Below are positions 1-11,877 of a DNA stretch of 64,000 nucleotides, in pieces. Source of the DNA: Eupeodes corollae (lineage: Eukaryota; Arthropoda; Insecta; Diptera; Syrphidae). The position numbers were made by a program, and so were the translations under genes. Position 1 is the first letter of the stretch. Every line of letters starts with the position of its first letter. Under the pieces are notes generated by a model. The model worked only from the letters and a program-made list of their open reading frames with translations, had not been told where the DNA came from and searched no databases. The stretch covers positions 58,918,991 to 58,982,990 of the forward strand of contig NC_079149.1 in NCBI RefSeq assembly GCF_945859685.1, written 5' to 3'.

Positions 1-573
1 AATACTATGTCGAGAACTAGTAAAAAGCCAAATGTGTTTGAAGAAAATCACGTTGATGTAAATAGTCCCCGGACTCGATCTAGAGGTTCGGTGAAAATAA
101 ACCTTTGGACTCTTGATGTAAGTCCAATTCTACCAGGCGTAAAACCAACCAAGAATCAGACAAGTCGACTGAAAGAGAACACAAACAATGATACAAACGA
201 TACCAATTCCTCACTGCCTCCTCCATCAACACCACCATCATCCACATCGCAGAACAACGAAAGTCCCTCAAAATCGAACAAAACACTTAAACAATCAAAT
301 GATCTGCATCAAACAACCCCTCCTAAAGCTCGAGTAGCTTTCAAGAGGCCATCTCAGGGTGGCGGTGTTGGTGGAGGCGGAGGCGGAGGTGGACCTGCTA
401 AATTAAACTCTAGATCAACACTTGACCACTGGTTGCTTAAAAAAAGTCCCAAAGTAATACTCAAACAAATTGATATCGACAAAAAAGTAACCAATCAACA
501 AAAGGATGATGTTGTAGACACACCTCCTAGCGAACCAACGAGAACTCGTCAAAGTTCAAACGGTCCGTCTTGA
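1..573 (+). CDS. dom: domino, B-type alternative terminal exon (3' end of CDS)
   Basis: The frame is open from base 1, so the start lies upstream; the Met at base 7 is probably internal. The exon encodes about 190 residues and ends in TGA at 571-573. It reads as a polar, low-complexity C-terminus with SPRTRSRG and LWTLDVSPILPG blocks, Ser/Pro/Thr-rich stretches, a Gly run near residues 118-128 and a basic end. Known of the family: Drosophila domino makes two splice forms that share the SNF2 ATPase and differ in their C-termini, and only the A form has the SANT domain. The A-type exons start at 4268 on the same strand and in splice-compatible phase, so I infer this is the B-form terminal exon. 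The ATPase domain itself is outside the window. A different upstream gene is possible but less likely. Confidence 0.72.
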   Translation, partial: NTMSRTSKKPNVFEENHVDVNSPRTRSRGSVKINLWTLDVSPILPGVKPTKNQTSRLKENTNNDTNDTNSSLPPPSTPPSSTSQNNESPSKSNKTLKQSNDLHQTTPPKARVAFKRPSQGGGVGGGGGGGGPAKLNSRSTLDHWLLKKSPKVILKQIDIDKKVTNQQKDDVVDTPPSEPTRTRQSSNGPS

Positions 574-2560
574 TCAACGGCCAACGTGTCTAATTAGAGA
601 CATGGGCAATAAGCAAAGGTTCGCAACGAAGTTTTGGTTCAAAGAGCTGCTGCTCCGCCTCTGCTGTGCAGCCAGAGATTGCTGTCATAATGTAAAATAT
701 AAAAAAGATACAAAACTTCTCTCTACTCTTCTTCACTGAAAATCAAACTAACTAATAAAGTTAAGCAAATTCTGTAAATACAACCACACACACACATACG
801 TTGTTCGTAAATGATAAATATTATTATTGATTTAATTCCTATGGATTGATAGTTTTTAGAATAAAATAGTTTTTCTTTTTTATAAATAAATATTCAGTTG
901 GTAGTTAGCAATAGGAATTCTATATTTAATTCATTAAAACCATACAAGAAAAAGAAATCACATAGAAGTTTGAAATATTTTTAGGCATCATGGCTTCTTC
1001 AAAACTTTTTTTTTAAATATATTAAATAAAATAAAATTTAATTTAATTTAATAATAAAGAAAAAAAAAACATCTCTGTACAAAACTAAACTGTGACCTAG
1101 AAATTAGATAAAAAAGAAAAAAAAAAAAAACAAAACACAATATTTAAACCGCAAAACTCTAATTATAGTTCTTTATTTGTTATTTAATTATAAATTATTT
1201 TTTAAACTGACTAAATTAAAATTAAACTAAACAACAATAATAATTATATAAAATAACCACATTAAAAACAAACCATTGAGTAAGAAGGTGAAACAAACAA
1301 AACAAAATTTATTAGTATTAAGTCTAATCTAAAAGAAAAAAGAACAACAAATAAATCGCCGTTATTTAAACTACTAAACAAAAACATCAATAGATGTTTA
1401 ATAAGTTAATATTGTATGGAAATATTATAAAATTTAAAAAAAAATATATAAAAATATATTTCCTCTGTAAAAAAAAATCAAACAAAAGAGAAATTAAAGT
1501 TGTGTTGTTTTATTTTACTACAATTTCCTCCTCCTTATATCGATTGATTAATTGATTGATTTTTGTTTGTTTTTTAACTGTCGATTGTCTCTGCGCATTA
1601 AAACGACACATAATCTCTGGCGTTTTTAGCATCGTTTGGAAAAAAAAAACAATCCTTGTTGTAGAAAAAAAAAACTAAATAAATATCTCCCTTTTAAATT
1701 ATCCTCGGGCAAGAGAGAAGTCATTAAGAATAAATTAAAATATCTGTTTTGGTGTCTCATATAAAAAGTTTAAATTTTTTTTACATAAATAATGATAAAT
1801 TATTATTAAAAAAAAAAGAAAAAGAAAATTTAACTAAAGAATTAAAAAGATAAAAAAAACAAAAGAAAAGAAAACTACATTTCCTGCTACTGTGTTTTAG
1901 AATTTTATTTATTTTTTTCATTTATTTATTTTAAATACAATTTAAAGAAAAAAAAAATCACTTGTTTTCTAAAAAAACAAACAATTTGTCAAGTTTGGTT
2001 ACTTAGAAATGGCAAATGTTTCTTGTGTTTTCTTAAGCGGCGGGCACTTAATTAATATTTTTTTGATTACATTCAGCATCATTTTTTATGTAGATAAATT
2101 TATAAAAAAAAAAGAAAAAAATATATATATATTGGGCACCAAAACAGCCTTATTTTTAGTCTAAATGTTATATTTAGTAATTTATGGAAAAATGAAAAAA
2201 AAATATTTGCCATTTTTTTTCCAAACGGCCACAGATAATAAATTATATGTCTATTTTGTTTCTATTTATGTTTTCATTCACATTGATTTTCGACTTAAAA
2301 ATAACATTGAATACGAAAAAACTAAACAAATAAAAATAAATCAATAAAATTAATGATATAATTTAGAGAAAAGCAAAGTAAAATTTTACAAACACAACTT
2401 GAAAAAGAAGAAAAATAAACACAGGCGCATGGAAAGTAGTTTTGTTTGATGATCTTTGACTAAGACATCAAAGATTAAAGTAACCTTTAACTTATACACA
2501 TCGACCGTATCCATCATTTTTAGTTTAAAACCCTCACTAGCGTTATGTATTAATTAAGAA
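574..2560 (+). other. dom: domino-B 3' UTR followed by AT-rich intronic DNA
   Basis: No coding region is visible. The DNA after the stop codon is very AT-rich with many A and T runs. AATAAA-type poly(A) signals begin soon after the stop, for example at 754-759, with more near 885. For the A form this stretch is intron. Confidence 0.55.
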
Positions 2561-4149
2561 AAAGGCTGACATTTATCTTAAACATCTTATTATTATTAAG
2601 GACCTTTTAAACATATTTTTTATCAAGCCTTTTCATACAAAAAAACTCAAGTTTTTAACAAAGGAGACAAAAATTTGCATCTTCTGATTCTTGTAGAGTA
2701 CGCCTTGTGGCGAACTCATCATTTGCCATTTACGATAATGGATCGGTTAGCAATCGAACAATGCGATAAAATCATTAAAACTTAATAAAAAAAATTGTTA
2801 TTCAAACACAGCCAATTTTCCCACACTTCACGATTACTTCTAATTAACTTGTAATTGAAGTCTGCAGACCACTTACAAAGCAGCTGTAGATACGCATTCT
2901 GGGTGTCAGAACAATAGACAATAGAAAAACGTTTTCTTTACCGACCAACCATCGTGCTTACACAAATAATCTTCAAAATCTAGTTCCCTTACATTATAGT
3001 AGGATGGCTTCACCAGATCTTGGGCGCTTTAATAAATCTATGGAACTTAGACTCGGATGGTATCTCCGCTATTGTTCTGAAGTAGTCAGTGTTCTTTATC
3101 TATCTTAAGAGCGGGTGGAAAACAACATTAGTCCATTAGTAGAGCTCACGCTCTAATTATCGACCTAATAAACTTGCATCCCTTTTTCGAATTGCATGGA
3201 AACGCTGATTATCAGCTTAAAATATATCCCGAAGATCAAAGGGTTCTTAATGACTGGTGATTTCATAGTTCATATTGCTGAACAGTGGAATAAATTTTAC
3301 ATCGATTTTGAGCAAGTACGTTTTGATATTTGACAGTGGCTCAGCATCATTCTGTGTTATCGAATTCCTCCCCTTGGAATGGAAATTACCTTTTAAAACG
3401 TTCAACACAAGTAGTGGATGGGTAAAATAAGTGCCGGTGTGCCCCAAGGCTCTGTTCTCTCTCCGATACTCTTTCTCATTTTTTATTAATGACCTCCTGT
3501 CTTTAACTTCAAATCCAATTAATTATTTCGCTGAAAATAATACTCTTAGGTTGTTGAACTGCTACAATAAAATACAATAAGTTCATTATGTAACGAACTA
3601 AAAATCATTGTACATTGGGGAATAAGAAACCGCGTGGAATTTAATCCTTCGAAAACCCAATGTTGTCTTGTATCGTCAAAGCGACATATTCTCCTTACCT
3701 TACAATTGACATCTCGATATTTTCGGTATGTTCAACGATCATATGGGTTTTCTGAGACTTTTCAAGACATTGCTCTAGTGAAAAAGCCAGTTAAACAGTT
3801 TAACCGCAATGCTTGCGATTCTAGGAATGACCATCAGTTTACTCTGGTGCCCTGCTTCGTTCAAACCGTGATGTATAGGGATTCGTTCTTTAGCCGAACT
3901 ACCAGAATGTGAAATGCAGTATTACACTCTGTTGATATTTCTACTTTCGGAATAGTTTTGTTTGAATGATAAGTGCGTTAACACTTATCAACTTTACCTG
4001 AATAAACTTGTTAATAATTCGCCCACTTCTCACAGACATATAAAACATGTTCATAAATTCCCACACGATTTCTGTTGCTGAGGGTTTTACAATTCTTTTA
4101 AAGCCAGTTACTGAAGTAGAAATATTAAAGAAAATAAATGTCAGCCTTT
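2561..4149. repeat. 15-bp perfect inverted repeat around the Jockey relic
   Basis: AAAGGCTGACATTTA at 2561-2575 recurs as its exact reverse complement at 4135-4149, on either side of the Jockey relic. The same core (AAAGGCTGACATTT) appears again near 54685. It could be the terminal repeats of an old DNA transposon that carried or acquired the retroelement, or chance in AT-rich DNA. Confidence 0.3.
3000..3960 (+). pseudogene. degenerate Jockey-like LINE fragment (reverse transcriptase region)
   Basis: This is colinear with the better-preserved copy at 16868-18586. Matching blocks are the fingers region (about 3000-3300), the GVPQGSVLSP block (about 3432-3465), the IND-L and F-A-D-like palm region (now FAEN, near 3525-3540), the FNPSKTQCCL block (near 3640) and the C-terminal HQF / DSFFSRTTRMW block (3828-3912). 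Frameshifts, stops and deletions interrupt all frames. It lies inside the domino-A intron. Confidence 0.82.
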
Positions 4150-4267
4150 AAAGTCATATACAAATTAGATAAATACAAAAACAGATATTTTAAAACTTTA
4201 TATCACAAAAATAAGGAGATATTTAATGAGTTTTTTTCTTCGCATATCTTTCTTTTCTTACTTTTAG

Positions 4268-4303
4268 ATTTGGATTTCTGATAACACAATGGAACAAATG
4301 CCG
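4268..4303 (+). CDS. dom: domino-A 36-nt microexon
   Basis: A pyrimidine tract and AG precede 4268, and a consensus GTAAGT donor starts at 4304. In phase 0 it encodes IWISDNTMEQMP, which runs without a break into MWCPPTPPQND of the exon at 4425. EP400/Domino proteins have a similar short acidic/Met-rich lead-in just before the WCPPTPP block. The frame is fixed by the downstream exon. Confidence 0.78.
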
Positions 4304-4424
4304 GTAAGTCAAAATGTCCTTTTTAAACAGTTCTGTCCTTTGTTCGCTACAAAGATGAAGTTGTAGTCGAACATTAGAAGCCTCTTTTGGTATTTATTTT
4401 ATGTTATATTTTTTGTTTTGTTAG

Positions 4425-7142
4425 ATGTGGTGTCCACCAACTCCGCCACAAAACGACAACGACATCTACATTGACCATTCATTGGGTTTTATGTATGATA
4501 CCGAAGTCCTCACCGAGTCACATCTGCCGCCGGTTTATGTTAAGAAAGAATACAAACGTTCACGCACCGAAGCTGGTTTTCTATTGGATGGTCGACGACC
4601 GCCAAAGATACGCAAAGATGACAATTTCATTGCACCACGATCGTTGTTCGATCGACCATCGGGTGCAGTGGCGAAGATTCGGCGTGATTTGAAATTGCAA
4701 CGTTATCGTGGCATCTTCAAACCGAATGTCCAAATACCGGGTTTGAAGCCGCAGACCACAACCAAAAGTCTGGTTGAGCCCGAGGGAATGGTTGAATGGA
4801 GTATCTATGAGGATATAGCAATTGTGCATGTTTTGTCAAACTTACAAGGTCTGCCAATTAATTTGATGCTTCTATCACCGGGACACACTCCAAACTGGGA
4901 TTTGGTGGCTGAGATTGTGAATATGTACTCGAAAACATACCGTTCTCCGAAGCATTGTCGTTGGCGTTATGAAGCTGTTATTGTGCCCCGTGAAGAGGGC
5001 AAACTTTTGGAAAGTCCCAAGAAGCAAAAGAAAATGAAGTCAGTGATGAAGGCTTGCATAAAGGGGGGCGTAAAGTCACTGCGCACATCGCAAAACTTCA
5101 TCGCGGACAACAATAGTTCGTTCAGCAAACTTATGAAATCCAAATTCGATGGTATTAAAACGGCATTCCTGAAGAAGGCCCCACCACCGAAGAGGCACTT
5201 CAGTGCGCCAAGTCCAATGAATCCCAAACACGCAGAAGTTCTGAAAGAATTCGGAATTGCGAACTATGATAATCCCTTGAGCCCGCGAAATATTGCAATG
5301 CTAAAGGCGAATAAGATGCGTGAAAAACAACGGACTACCATGCAAATGCCTGCACAAAATCGGGTTGCCGTAGCAGCTCCTAGTCAGGAGATTGTGAGTC
5401 ATTCACCACAGCAAGCGCAGCAGCCGCAACAACAACAACAGCAGCAAACGCAACAAATTCCCCAACAGATTCAGGTTCAACAGGCATCTGGTGGCCAGCA
5501 GACGGCGATTGTGCTTCAACAGGCCCAACAGCAGATGCCAAATGTTATTCAACAGCAGGGTGGACAGATAATGCAGTCCCGAGCTGTTCACCAGCAAACC
5601 ACGCAGATTGTGAAAACTATTGTCACCCCACAATCGGGCTTGCTGCATGGACAAATTCAGCAATTGACACAGTCTGGGGCACAACAGATTCAGCTGCAGC
5701 AATCTGGAAATATGGTCACCCCTTCATCGGTCTCCGTTGTTCTAACGACTCCTGTCTCGACTATGTCCAATGTGCAGCACCAGGGTACCCAATCGGCGCA
5801 GATTGTCTCGATCCAGCCTCAGAGTATAGTTTCCTCAGCATCTTTGGTGTCGTCGCAGTCTCAAATGGCAACTTTGGTTCAGACTTTGCCATCACAGAGC
5901 ATGCCCCAAGTGGTATCAGTGTCGCAATTGGCTACAGTGGGCACAGTTCTTACTACCTCGGCAAACATGCAGCCAAATGCAACTGTAACAACCTTAAACG
6001 CCTCCGCACTAAGGGCGCAAAGGATTGTGGCAGCTCCTGGATGCTTGCAAGATGTAGTTCTGCAACAACGTCAGAACTCTCAAAGTCCTACAATAGTATC
6101 GATGAATAGTCTTGGACAGACTGTGACGCAAGCCCAATTCCAGGGAGCTCAACTGCGACTCTCAATGGCAGGAACACAGCAAGTTGTCACCAAGGGAATC
6201 CCGGTGAGCTCCTTGCAACAAACTGGTAAACTCACCAACCAGCCTGCTCAGATTCAACTCTACCGTCAAAGACAGCAATTGAAAGTCTTGCAAACGCCCG
6301 GTCAAGGTGGACAAGTTGTCCAAACTGCTGGTGGCCAAACAACTTTAGTAAACGCAGCCGGAACAATTATTCAAGGCGGTGTCGTACAAACCGGGCCCAC
6401 AGTTCAAGTGCAAGGCCAAAAGGTATCTGTTGCTACCGTCAGTGCAGCAAACGTAACTCCTGGTGGGGCTCCTGGTGTTGTCACGTCAGTAGCCACTGTT
6501 CAAGTGGCTCACAATCAGGGTCGTACGCAATTCATCAAACAAGTAGGAGGCAAGCAAACAATAGCTCGCCAGGTGAATGATAACGAAATGTTGCTGGTCA
6601 AACGACAAGTTATAGCACAACCCAAGACTCAAGTTCTGCAACAAGGTCAAATATTGACTCCAGCCAACGTACAGATACAGCAACAGCCTGGTACATCTGG
6701 CCAACAACAGATTGCGACTTTGGTCAAGACATCGTCTGGCAATATGACCACAGCATCACCGGGCGGAACCATCAACATGGCTCTGTCACATGTCAAGCCA
6801 GGGAGTCAAATCAAGGTGACAATGGCAAATCAATCACAGATGCGACAGTTGCATGTGCAACAACATCTGGCTATAGCGCAGCCAAGAAAACTGAGTAAAA
6901 TGACTCAGATTGCCCAGGGCGGACAAGTTGGTCAGAAACCCGGTGTTCAGACTCAATTGGTGCACATTCAGAATACGAAAACCTTACCTGGTTCAATGAC
7001 GGTACAGCAAATTCAACAAGTGATGCGTCAAGGGCAGCAGGGAACACTCTCAGCTGCTGGTTTGGTATTGGGAAAGACGAGTGTGGGTCGAGTTATCCCA
7101 GTTTCGGTGGCGTCACAAGCCAATGCACGTCAAACCATCCAG
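4425..7142 (+). CDS. dom: domino-A large exon: SANT domain and Gln-rich region (EP400/SWR1 family)
   Basis: This 906-codon exon is in phase 0 at both ends, with acceptor TTAG before 4425 and donor GTGAGT at 7143. It opens with the WCPPTPPQND block typical of Domino/EP400. A SANT (Myb-like) domain lies at about exon residues 122-192, with EWSIYED, PNWDLVAEIVN and the SPKHCRWRYE helix; it is followed by a Lys-rich basic stretch. A poly-Gln tract (about 5404-5490) leads into hundreds of Gln/Val/Thr/Ser-rich residues. Known of the family: Domino is the SNF2 ATPase of SWR1-like remodellers, and the A form works with the Tip60 acetyltransferase complex on histone H2A variants. The ATPase lobes are upstream of the window. 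The Met at 4425 is an exon boundary, not a translation start. Confidence 0.95.
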
Positions 7143-7227
7143 GTGAGTTAGAATGAAGAAAAAAAAACAGCTCAGAAAATTCATTTTCAGAAATTACTTA
7201 TGCACTTTTAAAATTTTTTTTTTTAAG

Positions 7228-7755
7228 GTTGTTTCGGCTTCTTCCGCACAAGCATTGACTGCAGGAAATATTCGAGCACACGTCGCTTCAGGTCAAAATA
7301 TCGCAGGCACCATAAAAGTGGCCCAAGGAGCAACTCAGGCTCAAACACAGCAAGCCCTAATCAATGCCATACAAAACCAACAAGGCCAGCGGCAAAACGC
7401 CAGTCCAGCCCGACTTCAAACCACCGCTGGTGGCAACTTGGTTGCTGTCACCGTGCAACAATCCCAAGGTATGCAACAACAACAAGTGAATGTTTCTTCA
7501 ATGAGTAACATGGGTGGCAATGTACAAGGAATCACAACTAATGCATCATCCGTTGGACAAACGACCGAGGTGGGGTCTATAACCATAACAACGCAACAAC
7601 AACAAAACCAATCGCAGAATGTTCAGTCTGTACAGCAGCAGCAACAACAACAGCAGCAGCAGGTTCAACAACAACAGCAGCAACAAACAACACAACAACA
7701 GGTACGCACATTAGTCAAAAAGAAAATTATGCAAATTCGTAATGAAAAAGAGTAA
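7228..7755 (+). CDS. dom: domino-A distal Gln-rich exon
   Basis: The acceptor follows a T-rich tract (AAG ending at 7227), and the exon continues in phase 0 as VVSASSAQALTAG. It is Gln-rich, with near-pure CAG/CAA runs at about 7633-7700. Two endings are possible. Translation may run to the TAA at 7753-7755, adding a basic tail VRTLVKKKIMQIRNEKE. Alternatively the GT at 7702 is used as a donor and joins phase 0 to a short exon at 7939-7977. I cannot decide between them; both could be used. Confidence 0.88.
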   Translation, partial: VVSASSAQALTAGNIRAHVASGQNIAGTIKVAQGATQAQTQQALINAIQNQQGQRQNASPARLQTTAGGNLVAVTVQQSQGMQQQQVNVSSMSNMGGNVQGITTNASSVGQTTEVGSITITTQQQQNQSQNVQSVQQQQQQQQQQVQQQQQQQTTQQQVRTLVKKKIMQIRNEKE

Positions 7756-7938
7756 TGAATGCATTTTTTTTTACTTTGATATTAATTTTTGTTTTCTTAT
7801 CACTCATTTTTTTTTGGCTCATTTGTCTTATTCCATGTTTCGTGTTTAAAACTTGTTGCTTTTTTCATTTTTTTTTTGTAAATGTTGCGCATCTTTATTA
7901 TTTTTCTTTTCTTTTCAAATTCTTTAATTTCTTTTTAG

Positions 7939-7977
7939 TTGCAAATGCAGGATAATCATTTATTCTTTTATGTTTAA
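7939..7977 (+). CDS. dom: possible alternative last exon of domino-A
   Basis: A pyrimidine tract and TTTTTAG precede 7939. The 13-codon reading LQMQDNHLFFYV-stop joins in phase 0 to a donor at 7702. The Gln/Met start suits the preceding poly-Gln. It has only splice-site and frame support. Confidence 0.35.
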   Translation: MQMQDNHLFFYV

Positions 7978-10900
7978 ATTTGTTTATTTTATTTTTTTCC
8001 TAATAATATGTGTATCATATATAATTTGTGTATCAAAAATAATTAATAACGCACAAAAAGAAAATGGTTCTAGTATCAAGAGAAAACAAAATTTATTGAA
8101 CAAAATTTAACAAAAATTAAAAAGAACGAAAAACAACAAAAATTGGAAAATTTATAAAATTGATTGGCTTATTTTTTTTTGTTGAAAGAAATTTAATTGA
8201 AAGACAGATAGATGAGGAATGAAATTAATAAAGTGGTGGGTTTGTTGAATTTTTCTTTTGTTAAAAAAATTTTTCAAAATAATTTGAGTATAATTTCTTT
8301 AAAAATTATAAAAATGATTAAAAGAAAGTCATTCAAAAATCATTTGAAATATAATTTAGGCTCTTATACCATAGTGAAGTCGAAGTCTTAAAAAAGGGGT
8401 GGACAATCGCAGTCTGTTTAACAAGATAGAAGTATTTAAATGTTCACGAGTTATTAAATTTAATAAACATAAACTTTAAGACTAATGCCTTGTATCTATT
8501 ATCTCCATTTGTATACTTAATAGTTATTGAGAATCGTTCCATTTAGTGAAATCAGTTTTTCTTTTTTATTTAATTTTGATTTAAATTACATTTTTGCATT
8601 CTAAAGGAAGTCTTAAAACTATAATAAATGACAATTCAGCTACGAAAACAATAATTTTGTGTAGCCCTTTAGTTAACATCTAAGTAAGCATTTGTAAAAT
8701 TCTATTAAAAGAACTTTTACACATTTCATTAGAAAAAAAGTTGTGAAAAAAATACCCCTATTTTGAAACCCCTTGGAAATTTTATTTCCCTCGGAATTTT
8801 TCCCTAACCTGGAATCCTCCTGGAAATTAAATTTCTCCAATAAAAATTCTATGCAATGACAGCTCAATTTCCCTAGAAATGTTTTCCCCATGGCAAGGAA
8901 ATCTTTTAAGCATTATTTCCGTTCTCAATGTTCGAGAGCGGGAAAACCCCAATATGTTACTGTAGTTGATTTTTTCGTTTTCAGTTAGGTCAGTAAAAAC
9001 TTCAGGGTTAAAGTTTTAATTAAAAATAAGCGTTATCACGAGCTTTATTGTGTATGGAAACATTTTACGAACCCCAAATAAAACTAAATCACCAAATATA
9101 ATTTGTATTGGAGAATTTTATACAATTTTAAATTACGATTCGTAACAATTTCTGATTACGATGGAAAATTCATTATAAATTTGAATATCTATTTATCAAA
9201 AACCCTGCATTGTTACAAACCCTTTCAAAGGAATATTGGTACTGCGAATGACAACAATTAAGTGTACTAGGTAAAGTTAATGACGACATCGTCACTTTCA
9301 GATCAATGTAGCTCTATTTGTTATACCGTTAAGTATTGAACTTCATTCAAACAAAAATATTTGTCTCGCTATTTGGAGTTCATGGAATGTGGCACGTTTA
9401 GTCTCTAATTCGGTGCAAATATCCTAATTAGGGCAGTACGAATGCTCTCCAACAGGACATGTGTTAAAGCTCAATATGTCTTAAAAAATCACACACTCTC
9501 AATGTTCAACAAGTCGCCCTTCCTTCTCAGTATATTTTTCACAATAACTACCAAACTTCGGCAAAACAAGGTCGGCAATACGAAAAAATTAGGCTTTTGT
9601 AGTTTAAAAAGAAAACAAATTATTAGAACAATACAAAAACCAAATTTATTGAATTAAATTGTTCAAAATTGAATGCAGCAATACACAAATTCCAAAATAT
9701 CACGAAAATAATTTTAGAAAAAAAGGATTTCTGAATTCGAAACAAGTTATTTTAAAATTTTAGATCAGGCGCATCGTCTAACTGAAATTCCTGATAATTC
9801 GTGTATTGTTAGAGTGAAATTTGTTCATAACAAAAGAAAGAAAAAGAAGAACACCCAAATTTAAAAAAAAAATATGTATATACATATACTGAGTAAAAAT
9901 ACTCCCATTCGACAATTCAAAACCTCCCACTGCCCATCACATAAAATCATAAATCTAGAACCATTCTATGTTAAATGTGAATAAAAAACATAACAATCCA
10001 AGCTTAATGCTGTTGCATAGTGTAAAAATTAAGTGTTTTGTAATTAATAAAAAAATATCAATTCTCATTTAATTAGACAAAAAAAGAATTTACATAAAAA
10101 TCAAAATTAAAACTAAATTAAATATCTTATGCTTTCTTTTAAATTTCTTTTTTGGTTGGTTTTCAGCCTACATAAAAAAATATGCCAAAACTAATTGCAA
10201 ACCAAAATAAAAACAAAAATAAAATAAAAAAAAAAACAAAACGAATCTCTTCTCAGTTTTAATCTCTTCCCAAATATACACTCTCTCCTCCCTCTCTATC
10301 TCTCTCCACTAACCGTATGGATAAATGCAAATTTAATTCAAAATCAAAAATATAATTTCGTCGCCAACTATGCATAATTTATAATAACATTAACTGAATG
10401 CGTTTGCAAATGAAAAGAACAACCATCAAAGGACATTCAACAAGTACTTAAATAAATAATAATATCTAATAAATAATATAAAACATATATTTATTAAAAA
10501 AAAAGAAAACAAATTATAATTCTTAAAATAATTTAACAAGCTAAAATAATAAATGTAACCTCTTTAATTAAATTGAGGACTGGATTAATCTACTAACAAC
10601 TGATATGCTATCTTTCAATCAAAAACAAGGGATTTTTAATTATAATTTTAACTTACACTAAAAACAAGAAGAAAGAAACAAGACAAACAAAAATATAAAA
10701 TGTAGAATTTTAGATAAGTCAGAGTTTTAAATTATAAATAAATTCAAAAACAAATTACGGGCTTATAAATTATTTGAACAACGCATTGGTGTGTTTGAGT
10801 AAATTATTTAAATTGATCTTAAAATTATTATAAATGGAAAATGTAAGTATTACTAGAATATAAAAAAAGTTAAAATTAGAACAAATATTTATGTAAAAAA

Positions 10901-11572
10901 AGCAAAATATTAAATTAACTATTTGATTATTTCTACTATTCAAAAAAAAAAAACAAGTATAACTCAATAATGATTTATATAAAATTCAATAGAAATACAC
11001 CGATAGAAGAAAATAATTTATAAGTTATAAAAAAAACGGGTAATTTTTCAAGCTATGTATTATTTAAATATTTAATTTCTTACCAGAACAATACACAAAT
11101 ATTAATTTTATACATAAAGCAGTTTTTTTCAATTACTACAAATTCTTGTTAATCAATGAAATATACCAAAATAGAAAAAGAACTTGTAAAATTTAAATTG
11201 TTTTCTTTTAACTAATGTAGTTTTTTTTTTGTCGGAAACAAATGTAAATTACATACAAATTAAGTAATTTTATTAAACAAACAATAATAAATTGTTTTAT
11301 ATGGAAATGTTGGAATACATTGTAGTGAAGAAGATAATTTCTTTTAAGTTTTTTTAATTTTATTTTAATTTTAAACTGTTTTATTATTTTAACTTCTTTT
11401 TTAAGAATTTAAATTTAATTTTTGTACACTAAATGTATATATCTTACATTAATATTAAACAAATTAAAATACATATATTTAAAGAAAAACATAGTAAATA
11501 TAAATAAATGTGATTAAAAATGGAAATTAAATGATCTTTTATTTGATTTGTGGTTTATTCTTTAATGGGCAT
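7978..11572 (+). other. AT-rich 3' flank / probable long domino-A 3' UTR; no gene seen
   Basis: This is strongly AT-rich with homopolymer runs, a CT-rich patch at about 10279-10308 and many AATAAA-like signals. I see no coding frame with protein-like composition. Part is probably the domino-A 3' UTR. Confidence 0.45.
11554..11559 (-). terminator. poly(A) signal of the 47-aa ORF
   Basis: AATAAA on the minus strand, 14 bases beyond the stop codon of the 47-codon ORF. A second, weaker A-rich signal follows at about 11538-11545. Confidence 0.45.
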
Positions 11573-11716
11573 CTATTTGTCAGTATATTGAAGTTTTTGC
11601 AGCAGTAAATCCCTAGCCTTTATGAGTCGTCTTTTAAGCGCATATGTATTTGGATCTCTTTGGCCGTCAGCTATAATTTTTATTGATACTCTACATTTAA
11701 TATTCTTATTGTTCAT
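11573..11716 (-). CDS. uncharacterised small protein, 47 aa
   Basis: The ORF runs from ATG at 11716-11714 to TAG at 11575-11573. The start context is AAAA-ATG, good for insects, and an in-frame TGA lies about 45 bases upstream, so the ORF is self-contained. A poly(A) signal AATAAA (minus strand, 11559-11554) lies 14 bases past the stop. The product is small and basic. Its first half, with KCRVSIKIIADGQ, has beta-strand-like alternation; its second half, with NTYALKRRLIKARDLLLQKL, looks like an amphipathic helix. There is no signal peptide or membrane span. Codon use is more gene-like than the flanks. I do not recognise the family. It sits in the domino to BBS9 interval, tail-to-tail with domino. 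Confidence 0.55.
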   Translation of the reverse strand: MNNKNIKCRVSIKIIADGQRDPNTYALKRRLIKARDLLLQKLQYTDK

Positions 11717-11820
11717 TTTTAAGTATTTAAACAAACTTAAACTTATAAATCACATCGGTTATAAAAACAAATAAAAGTCCCTGGCGGCAATAGTTAACTA
11801 TTTAGTAAACAATTTTCACT
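11717..11820. promoter_or_regulatory. candidate divergent promoter between two small ORFs
   Basis: This 104-bp gap separates the minus-strand 47-codon ORF from a plus-strand ATG at 11821. It contains short TATAAA-like strings on both strands (around 11744-11765) and a GC-richer patch (CCCTGGCGGCAA). Its promoter role is inferred from the divergent arrangement alone. Confidence 0.3.
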
Positions 11821-11877
11821 ATGATGGCCAAGAAGGTTAAGACCCGCGGGAACAGTGAAGGTTCTAAAACATTTTAA
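11821..11877 (+). CDS. tiny basic ORF, 18 aa, or first exon of a small gene
   Basis: Two consecutive ATGs start a short basic frame, MMAKKVKTRGNSEGSKTF, ending in TAA at 11875-11877. The stretch is markedly more GC-rich than its surroundings. An AATAAA-like signal follows at about 11920. A weak donor-like GGTTCT at 11860 would make it a first exon, but I see no second exon. I do not recognise it. Confidence 0.22.
   Translation: MMAKKVKTRGNSEGSKTF

Noticed and set aside
5403..5702. Minus-strand 99-codon Leu-rich frame opposite domino
   Set aside because: It is the antisense of CAG/CAA-rich coding DNA; Leu runs are the expected shadow.
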